NCBI GenBank assembly: GCA_902806595.1
Contig: CADCXC010000005.1
Span: 1,860,001-1,924,000 of the forward strand
From: Pyrenopolyporus hunteri
Lineage: Eukaryota > Ascomycota > Sordariomycetes > Xylariales > Hypoxylaceae
DNA length: 64,000 nucleotides
Reading direction: 5' to 3'
Shown: positions 10,726 to 23,463 of the stretch, piece after piece
How the letters are laid out: every line of letters starts with the position of its first letter
How positions within the stretch are numbered: position 1 is the stretch's first letter
The notes under the pieces: generated by a model
Databases searched by the model: none
Told to the model about the DNA's origin: nothing
What the model saw: the letters and a program-made list of their open reading frames with translations, nothing else
Position numbers and translations under genes: made by a program

Positions 10726-13236
10726 ATGGCGCCTACAAACTTAGCCATTACAGCCCAGCTGCGGCAACTTATTTATTATCACCTCGATAATATATCCTAC
10801 GAAAACGCACTCTTCTACGCTGAAAGATTGGCCGCTCACGATCCTCGCTCGACCGAATCCCCATACCTCCTCGCCCTTTGTCATTTCCGACTCGGCGACT
10901 ACCAATCAGCATACGAAATCAGCAAGGCCGTCGGATACCGTGGGACTAACGTCTCCTGTTCGTACATATTTGCCCAATGTTGTCTCGTTCTCGGACGTTA
11001 CAAAGATGGCATCATGGCTCTGGAGAAGTCACGAAGTTCATGGTCCCGGAAGTCTAACTTGGGGAAGCACAACGCAACAAATAGAGCACAGCATCCAGAC
11101 TCTGCAAGTGCGGCCTGTTTGCTCGGGAAGCTCTACCGAGCCTATAGCGACAAGAAGAAGGCGATAATCCACTTCGAAGAGGCCTTTAAGTTAAACCCAT
11201 TCATGTGGGATGCATTCACGGCTCTATGCGACATGGGTGTCAACGTTAGGATGAACAACATTTTCAAACTGAACGACTCACTGATAGAGGGTTCAAGTGC
11301 GGATCAACCGATTGGGATCCTATCAGAACAGAAGGACAGCATAGCAATGAACCCAACAGACCCCCAGTCTAAGAAGCCATCAGCTCGTTCTGCAGTTTAT
11401 GATTCTACGGGAGACCCCTTTGATTCTCAGAAGTCGGCAGGAGGCGAGATGCTCTATCTTTCTGGCGAGAATGAGTTTGTGTCTAAACTAAACGCAACTC
11501 GCTCTAGGACAACAACTACCGCCGAACCCGGGTTTGATAGCGTGGAAACACCAACATCTAACCATAACGACTCAAACATCCCTCGGATTAACCATCCACC
11601 GGAGCCCCCTCAAGCCCCAGCTAGAAGAACGAGGAATGCTCAGCCCGTCGAGCCTAATTTGGCGGATATACCTCCGAGGATTGGATATCGGGTCGGCGCT
11701 AAGAGAACCCATAAGTTGCAGGATAGGTCGCAAGAAGATGTCTTGCCAGAGTCTAACCCTGCCCTTCTTAGGCCGTCTGCTGCCCCGGGGTTGCCTGCGA
11801 TAGATAGGAAGAGGACCGTATCGGGGCAGATTGTTCAAACGAGACAACCGCCGGAAGAACCTGGTGCGCCGCAAAGGAGAAGCGCAAGGTTGAACATGTT
11901 CAGGGGTGCCAATGCAAAGACCAATTCCGGGGCATCAACCGTCGGCGCGGCACGAGAATTGAAGAAGGCTAGACCCCCTATTACAAGGATCGTACGGCCC
12001 AACTCGAGTGGTTCCAACGTTGGCAGAACCGTCAGCGGCAACAGGAAACCGTTAGAGGAGAACAGTATGGACGTAGACCAGGCCGAGGCGCCACGAGTCA
12101 AGGAGGCCCATGCTCCTCCCGCAATCACCAAATCCGCAGAACACGATTCGGCTAAGGTTGAAGAGACGCTAAAGGTCCTCTTGGAGCTATTGAAGAAATT
12201 CGGCTCCGGTTATTTAGCGCTATCTCAGTATCGGTGTGCTGATGCACTAGGCTTCTACGCCTCGTTGCCGCGAACACACCAAGATACGCCGTGGGTGCTT
12301 TCACAAATCGGGCGGGCACATTATGAGCAGGCAGCATACGCAGAGGCGGAGAAGCACTATAGGAGATTGCGGATGCTCGCTCCGACTCGCCTCGAAGATA
12401 TGGAAGTTTACTCTACCATTTTATGGTTCCTCAAGAGAGAGACGGACCTCTCCTTCCTTGCCCACGAACTTATCGATTTATCGTGGCATTCTCCTCAGGC
12501 CTGGTGTGCACTTGGTAACGCTTGGTCGCTTGCGCGAGATCACGAGCAAGCGTTACGGTGCTTCAAGCGAGCAACCCAGCTGAACCCTAAATTTGCCTAT
12601 GCATTTACTCTGCAGGGACACGAACACGTTTCGAACGAAGAATACGAGAAAGCCCTCACAGCATACCGCCAGGCGATATCGGCTGACCGCCGGCATTATA
12701 ATGCCTATTACGGCATCGGCCGAGTTTACGAGAAACTCGGCAACTACGATAAAGCCTACATACACTTCCACTCAGCATCCGTTATAAATCCCACGAATGC
12801 CGTTTTAATATGTTGTATCGGCAACGTCCTCGAAAAACAGCGGCAGATCGTCAAAGCCCTTCAGTATTTCGCCAAAGCGACGGAGCTCGCCCCTCGGGCC
12901 GCGCAAACCCGATATAAGAAGGCTAGAGCCTTGTTGGCTCTCAATCGGCTTGACGAGGCTCGTAAAGAGCTCAATATTCTGAAGGACCTCGCTCCTGACG
13001 AGGCTACTGTACACTTCCTTCTAGGGAAATTGTACAAGTCCTTGAATGAGAAGGGCGCTGCCGTGCGGCATTTCACCATTGCGCTCAATCTGGATCCCAA
13101 GGTTTGTGAAGCCCATTGAATTGAAGGTCATGGAAGTCCCATTTACTAATTTACCGACTAGGCGAGCCAGCAAATCAAAGAAGCCATCGAGAGCTTTGAA
13201 GACGACGACAGCTTTGACGATTCTATGATGGCATGA
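10726..13236 (+). CDS. CDC27: Anaphase-promoting complex subunit 3 (Cdc27, BimA/Nuc2 homolog)
   Basis: TPR scaffold subunit of the APC/C ubiquitin ligase, which triggers destruction of securin and cyclin. Exon 1 is 10726-13101 and exon 2 is 13162-13236, giving 816 aa. An N-terminal TPR block (about 1-190: ENALFYAERLAAHDP, ALCHFRLGDYQSAYEISK) is followed by a disordered Ser/Pro/Arg-rich linker (about 190-470) and a C-terminal array of TPRs (about 475-792; AWCALGNAWSLARDHEQALR, YNAYYGIGRVYEKLGNYDKA), the arrangement typical of Cdc27. Splicing out the 60 bp intron adds the tail ASQQIKEAIESFEDDDSF, which fits the family; without splicing the frame ends after VCEAH. The linker is where mitotic phosphorylation falls in other species. 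Confidence 0.95.
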
Positions 13237-14480
13237 TATGGCATATGATAAGAACCTTTGTGCTTATCACAAAGACGAATTTCTTTTATTGCCATGGTTC
13301 TGGCGAGATAGGCGCTTTAGCCGGGATCTAGTATTCTTCCTAGGAGCTTCGTCGGACGTCTTCAGTGGGAATCGGCATCGGACGCGGTACGACTTTATAG
13401 ATGCCGGCCTTTTGGGTGTTTGGCATTGCGAGGTCAGGCAAGGCATATGCATCGGCGTTTAGGGGTTTTTGGAGTGGCCTTTATACCTTCCATTCCCAGG
13501 AAACTAAGGAGGTCTTGTGTATAGGTAGTAAAGGCTTGCATGGTGGTAAAAAGGTGTATAGTAATGCGTATTGGCGAGTGTCTCGACCAATTAATGACCC
13601 GTTCAAGACCTCCCCTATGATACGATGGACTTAGGCACGTAATGCTTTGAACCTGATGTGTACCCATTCGCGTGAGCTGAGCTTATGTTGCACTTAATAT
13701 GAATGTTCTTGGCAAGAAGTAGGGTGCAATTTGTACCTACTAATAATAGTTCCTTTCGATACGTGTATAATATTATAGACACGTTACCTAACTCAACACA
13801 TGTATGTGAAGCAAGTGACAAACAAAGTGACTTGTGTAAGGAATGTATTCCGTATATAGGTAAACATTTAGACGGGAAACTTGAAGGTACGGTATGTAAG
13901 GTACCTATCTCTATAGTGGGGCAGAGTTGTGGATAAACAGACATTGAGCCTTCAAATGACGATGTTGCATTTAATGGACATGGATGTAAAGGCTTGAATC
14001 GGGAATCACGTGAATGCCGTGAATGCCCCGCAACGGCGAGTCGGGAAAGGAAGGGGAAAAAAAGAGTATGCACGGACCAGCACAAGGATCCATTAAAATC
14101 AGAGAAATTGTCCCAAAAGGGAAATCGGCAACCAAGCGCCAAAGCAGCGCGAAATAAACCGAATTTCAAGGCCCCAAACAAGAGGTAAAATCAGAAGAAA
14201 CAAGGCGTAATTTTTTATTTTTTAAAATCCTCAGGCTGATGCGCACCCCCCAAATTTAGACTAGTAGCTTCCCGCAATTCGAATCAGTAACACCCCTCCC
14301 CAACACAAATAAAAGCCCGTCTCCTCTTCTCTCGTTTCTTACAACTCTTTTCCATGTTTCCTGATTTATCCAACATCAACAAACGCATCAATCTCTGCAC
14401 AATTCGCCATCGGCACCACCCAATTTATCAACTTTTCCATCACTAAAACACCTTCAAAACAACACTAAACCTCATCCAAG
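13237..14480. other. Intergenic and histone H4 upstream region
   Basis: 1.24 kb. No gene is supported; open frames on both strands up to 188 aa (13615-14181 minus) overlap each other without splice sites or recognisable domains. Close to H4 there are AT tracts (TTTTTTATTTTTTAAAA at about 14209-14225), an AATAAAA stretch near 14308, and a long pyrimidine-rich leader from about 14320, which suits a strongly expressed gene. Confidence 0.45.
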
Positions 14481-15062
<582 letters not shown>

Positions 15063-15635
15063 AGAGCGCGCCTCTTCCCATCCGCTCGCTCTGCCCCGCC
15101 GCCTACAAGTATCACAAGTACTACTATTACTATTATCACCAGTGTTCTACTTCGATTTTCCGAACTGCTAGGCGGCGGAGGCAAGGCGTGGCGACGGGAG
15201 GCTCGCAGCAAATGGAATTCTCGGGGGATTGTGATACTAAGGAATTGGCATGATACACATTCTAACATCGGCGTTGGTGGGTTTTACGTTACGGTTCGCA
15301 CGGTCTACGCGATGACTTTTTGAGAGAAGACAAACGGGCGTCTGAGAGGACAGATGGCCTACACGAGTTATTACAGCACGCTGAATATACTTGCATCGCG
15401 TCACGCTATGCTGTTAACAAATCAATCCCCTGAGAATGTGTTGATCATCTCAACGTGATATGAGTGTAGACTTGGCAGTATTGTGTACTTGTGAATGCAT
15501 AGATCAAATGTGACTATCGTATGGCTCCCCATATCAGTACAGATCAGATAGACCTGCTCGCTGATGCCTAAACTCCAGACTCCACCGACCTTTTCGGTCA
15601 AACTCCGTCTTCGGCGCCCACGTATCTATCTGGCC
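15063..15635. other. 3' flanks of H4 and Trs20 genes
   Basis: 573 bp between two convergent stops. A pyrimidine/AT stretch with repeated TACTATTA units lies at about 15118-15138, close behind the H4 stop. There is no stem-loop of the animal histone type that I can see, as expected for polyadenylated fungal histone mRNA. No gene is seen. Confidence 0.45.
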
Positions 15636-16233
15636 TTATAAGTACTTCCTCCCGGCCGCAGCAACCCTGTTCCTAAATATCGGGCTGGTGACCTCCATAT
15701 TGACCCGGTAAAAGGGGCTCATGATGGTCTTGACCCAGCTCTCGTAGACCTCGAGCATGAAGCTCTTGATGGCCTCCTCGGTCTGCGGACTCGTGGGGTT
15801 CGCACCGATCGAGGTAGAAGACCGTGTGGATGTAGTAGAGACGGGCGTCGTGGGTTGGTGTAGCAGGAGGAACTTGACGTTGCCGCCGGTTACGAAGCAC
15901 GATACGTAGTTGTTGAAGAACTTGTCGACGCATTTGAGGTACCTTGATTTCGAAAAGCAGTGGTTAACTGGGACCATTCACAGTAATTATAGGGAAGAGA
16001 ATGATATAGGGAGGGTGTGCTCTCCGTCCTCATGCATGATCTACTCACATCTGCCCAGTCCCCCACTGGACCTCCTCGACAATATCTAGACTGCTGTGCA
16101 CGATGAACTGGTTCATGTGCCGCGCCTGCTCGCTGAATCGGGGCTGGCCATCGCCGCCCTGCTTGGACGTTCCGAATTCGTACTCGAACAGCGGGTTGTC
16201 TTGGGTGCCGACAATGGCGAAGTAGTACGACAT
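15636..16233 (-). CDS. TRS20: TRAPP complex subunit Trs20 (sedlin/TRAPPC2)
   Basis: Small longin-fold subunit of the TRAPP tethering complexes, which activate Rab1/Ypt1 in ER-Golgi traffic. Exons 16233-16049 and 15942-15636 give 163 aa. The N-terminus MSYYFAIVGTQDNPLFEYEF is the typical sedlin start. FIVHSSLDIVEE follows, and the join creates GTGQMYLKCVDKFFNNYVSCFVT, a conserved stretch only after removal of the 106 bp intron. EVYESWVKTIMSPFYRVN near the C-terminus also fits the family. The loop between about residues 100 and 120 is Ser/Thr-rich (TTPVSTTSTRSSTS). It is divergent from mL60 with 574 bp between the starts. Confidence 0.95.
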
Positions 16234-16807
16234 GTTCGGTGGCTATCTGTCGACCATTTGCGACGACAATTGTTGCTTGTTGGAATTAGTGGTGAGGATT
16301 ATACGACAATGGGTTATACTTGATGTAGCTTGCTTCTCCTCGAGGTGCATGGATACCCTTTTAAAGCATTAGACCGTTTATGGAGATGTCCTTATCTCAA
16401 TGCTGCCGCAAAGTGGGGGCGGAGATACATAAGGTACATGTCACCGCAGACAGCTTTGGCTACTTCAAGGGCTGGTACTTCATACTTCCATCTTTGATAT
16501 AAGACAACTATGCCATGATTTGATATTAGCTTTATTTACTGCTTGCTGAAATAAGATTTGGAGTAGAAATATCTTGTAATAATTGTTTAGATTTTGCGAC
16601 TTATCATTGCGATTTTTTATCCGTTTTACATACTCAACTCCCTATGTAACCCGTGTTGCCATAAAGTGCGCCGTTTATTCTGACGCTATCCTGGCTCGTC
16701 ACATGTGGCTCGTGCGCTGTTCGTTCCGCATGCCGAACTTTTCCTAAGCGCGATCGATTTACTGTAACTTCGTACATTTGGATCGTCGAATAGCAATAGC
16801 ACACACA
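16234..16807. promoter_or_regulatory. Divergent upstream region, TRS20 / mL60
   Basis: 574 bp between two divergent starts. The middle (about 16480-16640) is AT-rich and the last 30 bp before 16808 are A/C-rich. No defined regulatory site can be named and no gene is seen. Confidence 0.4.
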
Positions 16808-17319
16808 ATGTTCGGCGCATTCAGGCCGACGAATTCGCTCTTCAGCGGTCTATTATGGTACGTGGCGGACTAGACAGCTATACCTGATTTCCTGGCTCTC
16901 TACGGCAACCATCTATCCTTCAATTCAGCTTCGTTTACCCTCGTTAACCCCACGATTTATACAGGAAGACCCCATGGCGCCTCTCCAAATTCCAGAAAGC
17001 ACGACAGCGGAAGCGGCTTCGAAGTGTTGACGCAGTGGTGGCGACCGTAGAAAATGCGCTGACGAAGAAGGGCGAGACGCTGAAGGCTCTCCAGGTGTGG
17101 AAGGAGACAATGCCTACCGAGGCAGAAATGCTACCCAAGGACAAGTACACCATGTTCGACAGGAAAGAGAAGCGATATAGGAAGGGCATCCACAGTACGT
17201 TTGTGCTTGTTACTGTTATGAATTTCGGTATGTTGGTATATGAAGATGGCTGACCACGAGCAACAGAGCTTCCGAAGTGGACGAGAGTATCGCAGAGAAT
17301 CAACCCGCCTGGTTATTAA
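16808..17319 (+). CDS. MRPL31: Mitochondrial large-subunit ribosomal protein mL60 (MRPL31)
   Basis: Fungal-specific protein of the mitochondrial 54S ribosomal subunit. Three exons: 16808-16857, 16965-17194 and 17267-17319, giving 110 aa. The sequence reads MFGAFRPTNSLFSGLLW, then KTPWRLSKFQKARQRKRLR, then a helical segment, then the near-invariant MPTEAEMLPKDKYTMFDRK and the C-terminal HKLPKWTRVSQRINPPGY. Both introns split codons that the family conserves (W-K and K-LP), which fixes the splice sites. It is very basic, as expected for an rRNA-binding protein; the N-terminal part probably acts as the import signal. It ends 363 bp before the convergent Cbp20 gene. Confidence 0.95.
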
Positions 17320-17682
17320 GCACCCATACAATATTCCAACATTTGAACCGACGCTGTCCTATATGTTTCTCGACGGGTGTATGATTTGGGACATATTAAG
17401 GCGATAACAAGCGGGAGACCTTCATACGAAGACTTGAATCTCAACACGATGGCCTTGGCTACGGGCTATACCCCGATTGATTGTACAATATTGTACCTAA
17501 AGTGGAAGAGAGAATACGCTTCCTCTCTATCCGCAGAATGAACTAAAGAGCCAAATTACTATATGTGAATATCTTAGGCTCGTTGTAAGTAGCAACGGGG
17601 TCGTCTCAGTGTGATTGTACATTATCGTCAAAAAAACTATCTTTGTCTGGGGTATCAGGGAATCGGCCATCTAACTAACGGC
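17320..17682. other. 3' flanks of mL60 and CBP20 genes
   Basis: 363 bp between convergent stops. No open frame of interest and no RNA gene is seen. Confidence 0.45.
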
Positions 17683-18413
17683 TTATCTAAGGCGTCCGTA
17701 GTCTTCCTCTGTGTGTTGATCTCGTTCCCTATTCCTCAGGGAATCGCGCTCCCGATCTGACTGAATCGCCCTACCCAGTCCTCCTCTGCCCTCATCGTAA
17801 TCGTCTCTGTACTCATCTCGCACCTGACCACCCGATTTGCCCCGGCCGTATTGGCGGCCCTCCTCGAAACCCGGGTCTAGATCCGTACGAATAATGCGCT
17901 CGTCGAGTTTCGTGCCCCCTATGTATTTCATGCAATCGAGTGCATCTTGATGAGTGTAGTACTCGACAAAACAAAAGCCACAGGGGGTCTTGTTGAATCG
18001 GTCTAATCCCATGACCAGACGCTTGATCTCACCGCACTTAGAAAATAGCTCGTAGACTTGTTCTTCCGTTGTATAGAAAGACCTAGAGAGTGTGAAGGAC
18101 GTCAATAGCTGCCCTAAGAGAGATTACGAGAAGATATCATTGTAAACTTACAGGTTTCCAACATAGAGAGTCGTGGCATTCTTCAGAGGATCATCTGGCG
18201 TTTCTTCAGCCTGCGCAATTTGTTCTCCATCGCCATCTCCGTTCTCCCGGCCGCGGTCACCTCGTCTGCGTTTAGTCTACTCCGTCAATGGTGTCAGTCT
18301 AGACCAACCCTATTCTAACCCAGGACGCGATGGATAAGGGAGCTTACCCTGCTGTTGTAGTATGCACTAGGACGGTCAAGCCTTTCAACAGTCGATCGGA
18401 TTGCGGAAGGCAT
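17683..18413 (-). CDS. CBC2: Nuclear cap-binding complex subunit 2 (Cbp20)
   Basis: RRM subunit of the nuclear cap-binding complex, which with Cbp80 binds the m7G cap and links capping to splicing and export. Exons 18413-18348, 18276-18152 and 18082-17683 give 196 aa. The N-terminus (LDRPSAYYNSR) contains the region that closes over the cap. RNP2 is LYVGNL at about 59-64 and RNP1 is CGFCFVEY at about 98-105, followed by DLDPGFEEGRQYGRGKSGGQVRDEYRDD, the tail region that contacts the cap in homologs; the end is rich in Arg, Asp and Glu. Intron 2 splits the L-SFY codon within RNP2, and its removal restores LYVGNLSFYTTEEQ. The gene is divergent from Nup82, another mRNA-export factor, with 683 bp between starts. 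Confidence 0.95.
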
Positions 18414-19096
18414 CGTTAAGATAGGTCTTCCGCGGGGAGTCGAGAATATATGGAAATATTAGTTTCTGTGAGCACTTCCGGTATATGAATATGAATGAGA
18501 GAAGGCTGAAATTCAAGTTCGGGAGTGAAGGTCAAGGATGTCGATTTGAGGAAGGCTGAAGCTAGAGGCCCGCTTTTTACATCCCGTAGCAGCTGCTAAT
18601 TACGGCCTATGATTCGTTGAAGCCTCTGGAAGCTTATTCTCCCATGCGCGTACCACCATGTAAGTTGGTACCGTGTCGGATCGCGCCTAAGTTTTTAGTT
18701 AAGCCGGTACCTGCACGCAAGTAAATATTGTACAGTTCTATTTTCCACTAGGGATAATTCCCAGGCAAGACTTGTTTAGGTACCTCCGTGTTAGCCTGCT
18801 CTATGTATTTAACATCCACCCTAGCTTCAGAAGCTTACCACAAGCAGTTTGGCAGGGCTCTCAAAAAACGGAAGCCCAGCTTCCCAGACCTGCAGTTTAC
18901 ATCGACATCTTTTTCCTCTTGGACATCACCAACTAAGCACAATACCTAATTCCGAATAGACGATCAGCCACGGCAGCGGAGGAACTCCCAGTCCATCTAG
19001 TACTGCATCCCAGACAGAAATGCAATTCCGCTGACGAAACGATACATCTCACATAACTCAATAACTTATAACTTAACACCGAATCCTGTATTGAAG
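18414..19096. promoter_or_regulatory. Divergent upstream region, CBP20 / NUP82
   Basis: 683 bp shared by two genes of mRNA export. GGTACC elements occur near 18667, 18705 and 18779. No gene is seen. Co-regulation of the two genes is possible, but nothing in the sequence proves it. Confidence 0.4.
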
Positions 19097-21813
19097 ATGC
19101 CCAAGATAAAGAGTTACACTCCCGCTTGGCTTGCGCCCCCTTCCCCTGGCCACGACCTCTTTATGCCCAACCCCGATGACGCCCACAATTCATCATCTTA
19201 TACTTCTAAGATCGATTCCAAGTCCGGCCCGCGACGGACAATTGCTCGCCGTGGCACCGAGGTGTTCATTGCGGTCGGGAAGGAAATCAGATGGGCAGAT
19301 CTTGTTTACCTGAGAGAACGATGGGAGGAGAAACAAGCCAAATCTCGAGGTGGCGTCCGGATCAAGCGCGAGGAGTCGGCGAGCTTTAGCGATGATGAAC
19401 TAAGGGAATCAATAGAGAGTGGGTGCGCGGAAGGGTTCCGAGTAAGTTGTTTCGCATCATGTCCGTCGCCTCGAGGAGCTAATTCCTTCAGACCATCACA
19501 ACCTCCGTCGGCGCCGATATTCAACAGCTCGTCATATCTCCCTATGCGAATTTCATGGCTGTTCTAACTACCCATACCATCCGTATCCTACTCCTACCCG
19601 ATTCATCTCATCTCACAGCACCCAGCCATGACGCGATCAAGCCGAAATCATGGACCTTGGGCCCGACGACCCATGTTATGAACCGCTCACCGATTGCATC
19701 GGCTATATGGCATCCATTAGGGGTTAACGGCACGGCGCTGGTGACGGTCACGAAAGATGCCGTCGTGAGAGTTTGGGAACTTTCCCAGAAGGATCGATGG
19801 TCTTTTGACTCTCCCTCCCTCACCATTGACTTGCAGAAGCTTGCGGATGGCACATCTCTAGATCAGAACTTCTCTGCTTCGTCCGACGTCACAAACAAAG
19901 GATTTTCCCCGGATTCTTTCGAAATGGATGTGGCGGCGGCGTGCTTCGCTGGAAGAGGCTCCGGAGGTTGGTCACCAATGACTCTCTGGATTGCAATGCG
20001 AGAAGGAGATGTGTACGCCTTGTGTCCTTTACTGCCCACTCATTGGGCTCCCCCGCCGACGCTTATCCCCTCGCTCTCCATCTCCATTGTCGGTAACTTA
20101 GCAGCGATCGAGGACGACCCCAACGTCTCTGGGCAAGCGAAGCTGCTCGCGCAGCAACAGCTGGACTGGATGTCAGATCTTGACAACCAAGAACCCAGAG
20201 TGATCGATGGTCCACCCGGAGAACCGCCTACAGAGATTTACACGCGTCCTACGCGACCCGGCGTAGTCCCCCGCTTACAGGGGCCCTTCGATCTGGAATT
20301 GAGCCCGGAGAGCGAGGATGACTTAGATACGGAACTAACGGATATCTTTGTCATTGGGCAGAAGCTTGACACAGACGAGTTGATGATGGGAGAAGAGGAA
20401 GAGCTCGAAATGGAAGATCTTGAAGGGGAAGGCCTATCCCTTTCCGTCGTCTGCTTACTTTCGTCCAGCGGTCAATTGCGAGTGTGTCTGGACCTGGACG
20501 GTGTTCAAGCTCAGTGGCTTCCCCCACGAAACAAATCAAAAACCATGGGGCGCTTAACCGGGTCACCTTCGCTACTAACATTTCAGAGCATGGATGTCTT
20601 AAATTCTCTAGAGGTCACTGAAAATGCTTGGCCCATGTTCAGCTCCGACGTTACCTCAAGATATTCCTTCTTTATCACCCATCCCTCCAGCATCACGCAC
20701 ATCTCTCTATCGCCGTGGGTATTCCGCCTCGAAAGTGAACTTCAGGGCGACTCGCAGGCCGGTTCCGAATTTAGAATTGATCTGCTTGTCAGCGGACAAA
20801 GTTCAACCAGGGAGCGGCTCTATACCAATACTTCCCAAGGCGATGCACAACTTCCCCTAGCAGCCGCGGTCGCAATTCGCGATCCTGACCTAGGTTATTT
20901 CTTACTATCCGCTACCCCTTTCGATCCTATCGCCCTGTTATTTGATACGCCAGAAGATGACTTCGCCCCCATCCGATCCGCCTCGCCCTCTTTTGACAAG
21001 GATACTGAAGTGCAACCCCTGGATTTTTACGAGCCCCGACCTATCTTCCAGCCATCACACGCCTTTGACAGCCGCTCGGTCCTACCAGACTTGCTCAACC
21101 GGCTCCGCACTGGCCGTCAGAAGACATTGGTGAACCAGGAAGTTCGACTTTCACCGGCAACCTTGCAAATATTTACAGAAGCACATCAGATACTCAGTAC
21201 CGAGACGTACAGGCTCGGCGTAGCGGCTGCCGAGGTATTTAGAAAATGTGTTCAGCTACAGGAAGAGCTCAAGCAGCAAGTTATCAAGGCAAATGAAGTG
21301 AAGGCTAGAGTAGAGGCAATCACAGGGGAAGATCAAGACGAGAGCGAACCGGAATCGAGCAACGCTGCAATTGAAAGGCGGTTGCAGAATGCTAGGGAGA
21401 AGGGAGAATCACTACGCCAGAGACTTGAAAAGGTTCGGAAGACAGTGAGCAGGGCGACTAATCGTGAGTTAAGCGATAAGGAGAAGGCCTGGGTCAACGA
21501 GGTCAAAGTCCTAGACGCCATTCTATTCGGATCTACGCCAACGACAGAAGGGCCGGCCCGTTTGAAGATGACCAAGAAGAGGTACGAAGAAGTCATGCGA
21601 CTAAGAGACGAGCTGGTGGAGGAAGCAGAAAAGCTAGCCGCATCGACTGAAGAAGGGGAAGAGGGCTCGCCCACTGCCGCGACGACTGACTTGCGTATAC
21701 CATCGGAGCTCCGAAAGGCAAAGATCAGCCAAGTCAAGGGACTTATCGAACGCGAGACCGCCTTAGTAGATGCAGTAAAGGCACGACTTGAGCGATTGTC
21801 AGTTGCTGGATAG
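19097..21813 (+). CDS. NUP82: Nucleoporin Nup82 (Nup88 homolog)
   Basis: Cytoplasmic-face nucleoporin that anchors the mRNA-export platform (Nup159, Nsp1) at the pore. Exons 19097-19441 and 19492-21813 (intron 50 bp) give 888 aa. The N-terminal two thirds form a beta-propeller-like domain: RRTIARRGTEVFIAVGKEIRW, then after the intron TITTSVGADIQQLVISPYANF, and ALVTVTKDAVVRVWEL (a WD-like blade). An acidic loop DELMMGEEEELEMEDLEGEG lies at about 385-405. The C-terminal part from about 640 is charged and heptad-rich (QLQEELKQQVIKANEVKARVE, ENGLRQRLEKVRK-like segments), forming the coiled coil that joins the Nup159 and Nsp1 helices in homologs. The ATG at 19097 was chosen over the non-ATG start of the longer frame. 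Confidence 0.92.
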
Positions 21814-23463
21814 GTAAGGGAGTATGACAGGCGAGCGTGGCGTACCGGGATGCATCCTGTCGAAGGATATGTGCCCGTTTGAGAAATGTATAAATGCTGT
21901 ACTACCTAGGTTATTAGAAACAGGGCGATTAGATCAGTTTGTCTGTGACAGGTTCGACGAAGTTCGGGGGTACAGTCAGTATCGTCGTTGTTGTCGTGGC
22001 GGTCCCTTGGCGAATCTTAGTGTTACTCACTGTGACATCTCGAAACTGTATCGCCAAAGGCCCAACTAGGGGTCAGGTGAAGCAGAAGCAAGAAATCTTG
22101 ATGACGATCCTTCTCTTCTGTTTTGATTGTTCTACGACAGGAGGCAAATCTCGGCACGTCATGCCCAATAGCAGAAGTCTAAAGCAGCAGTCCACATGCA
22201 GCCCTGCAATGCGGAGGCTAGACGAGTGGACTACCCAAGATAGGCTTTCGATGGCTGGGGCCGACATCGAAGTGGTCTAGCTCGCCTCCGTTCTGCATTG
22301 CAACGACTGTAGCCTACCGACGAGAAGCAGCAATAGAAATCAGAGACTAGCTCACCTTTTAGCCCTTCAACTTGCACAACTCACCTCGTCACACACTATA
22401 TAATCTAGGTTCCCTTCCGCTTAAGAAACAGAGTTCCTTTCACGGCTTCCGATAGTTCTATTACACATAACTAAGCTAAATAGGTTGTAATAGTTATTTC
22501 CACGGCCGTCCCGGCAGGAGGCCGGTTTGCATATCCCAACATTCTGGGCAATCCACCCACCAAAAAAATGCTCGCCCTATTTTTCATTGGCCACGAATGA
22601 TTCGCAGAAGCAGCCCGGTGTTACTTCCTATCCTACCCATTCCAACTCCGCGTCTGGCTCAAGCAGCTCTATACATCACGTCTACGGTAGCCCTTCACAC
22701 GGTTGTGGCTCGGGGCGACGACAATCACAAGCCTTTGGGTATGGGGCGAACAAGCCTAGAGTGGCGAAAAAGTGTGCCCAATTTTCGAAGACTCCGTAAT
22801 TGATCAATATTCACTGTTTGCACCCACACATGCATCTCACTAACAACGGCCTTAGGGTCGGTACCCGTCGATACCGGTATGACAGAGGGTGCAGAATGTA
22901 CGCCATGTGTAACCCGTCTCGACGTATGACTAGGGGTATTCGCCCGAGGCCGAGACCTACTTGAAGATAAATATGAAAAGTATTCTATAGCTCTTAATAC
23001 GACCGTTAGTAAGTCACGGTAGCCATTGACGTATCAGCAGAGCAGCCATTGCGTCGTATTTTACTGGTCTAGAGAAGGGGGGTCGGGTGCGTAGTCCGTA
23101 CCTCTCTCAGCTGTTCTTTGCGTTACGGGCCTTGTTTGGGCTGAGACTCAGTGCCTCGAGGCTAAGACAAAGTATCGATAGATCCAATACTACTTATGCC
23201 GCCTCACTTATGGGATTTACAGGATTTTAGAACGTTACATAGTACTCACACGGAACGTAATCCGGTCTGTAGTAGTATGGATAGAAACAAAGCCCAACGC
23301 GGAGGTGACGTCTCGCCACACGTCCGTATATAATATCCTCCCGTCTGAGAAATCAACTCTAACCCCGAGAATAAAAATCACCACTTACAAATCTTGATCA
23401 ATGCTTATACGTTCCCGCGACCAGTTTCTCGGTCATCTACCTCGTCGTCACTCAGAACACAAT
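21814..23463. other. Intergenic 1.65 kb, no gene seen
   Basis: The 3' flank of NUP82 and the upstream region of the next gene. Open frames at 21939-22280 and 22527-22799 are short, overlap others and carry no recognisable domain. The last about 130 bp before 23464 are rich in C and T and include an in-frame upstream ATG at 23401. Confidence 0.45.
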
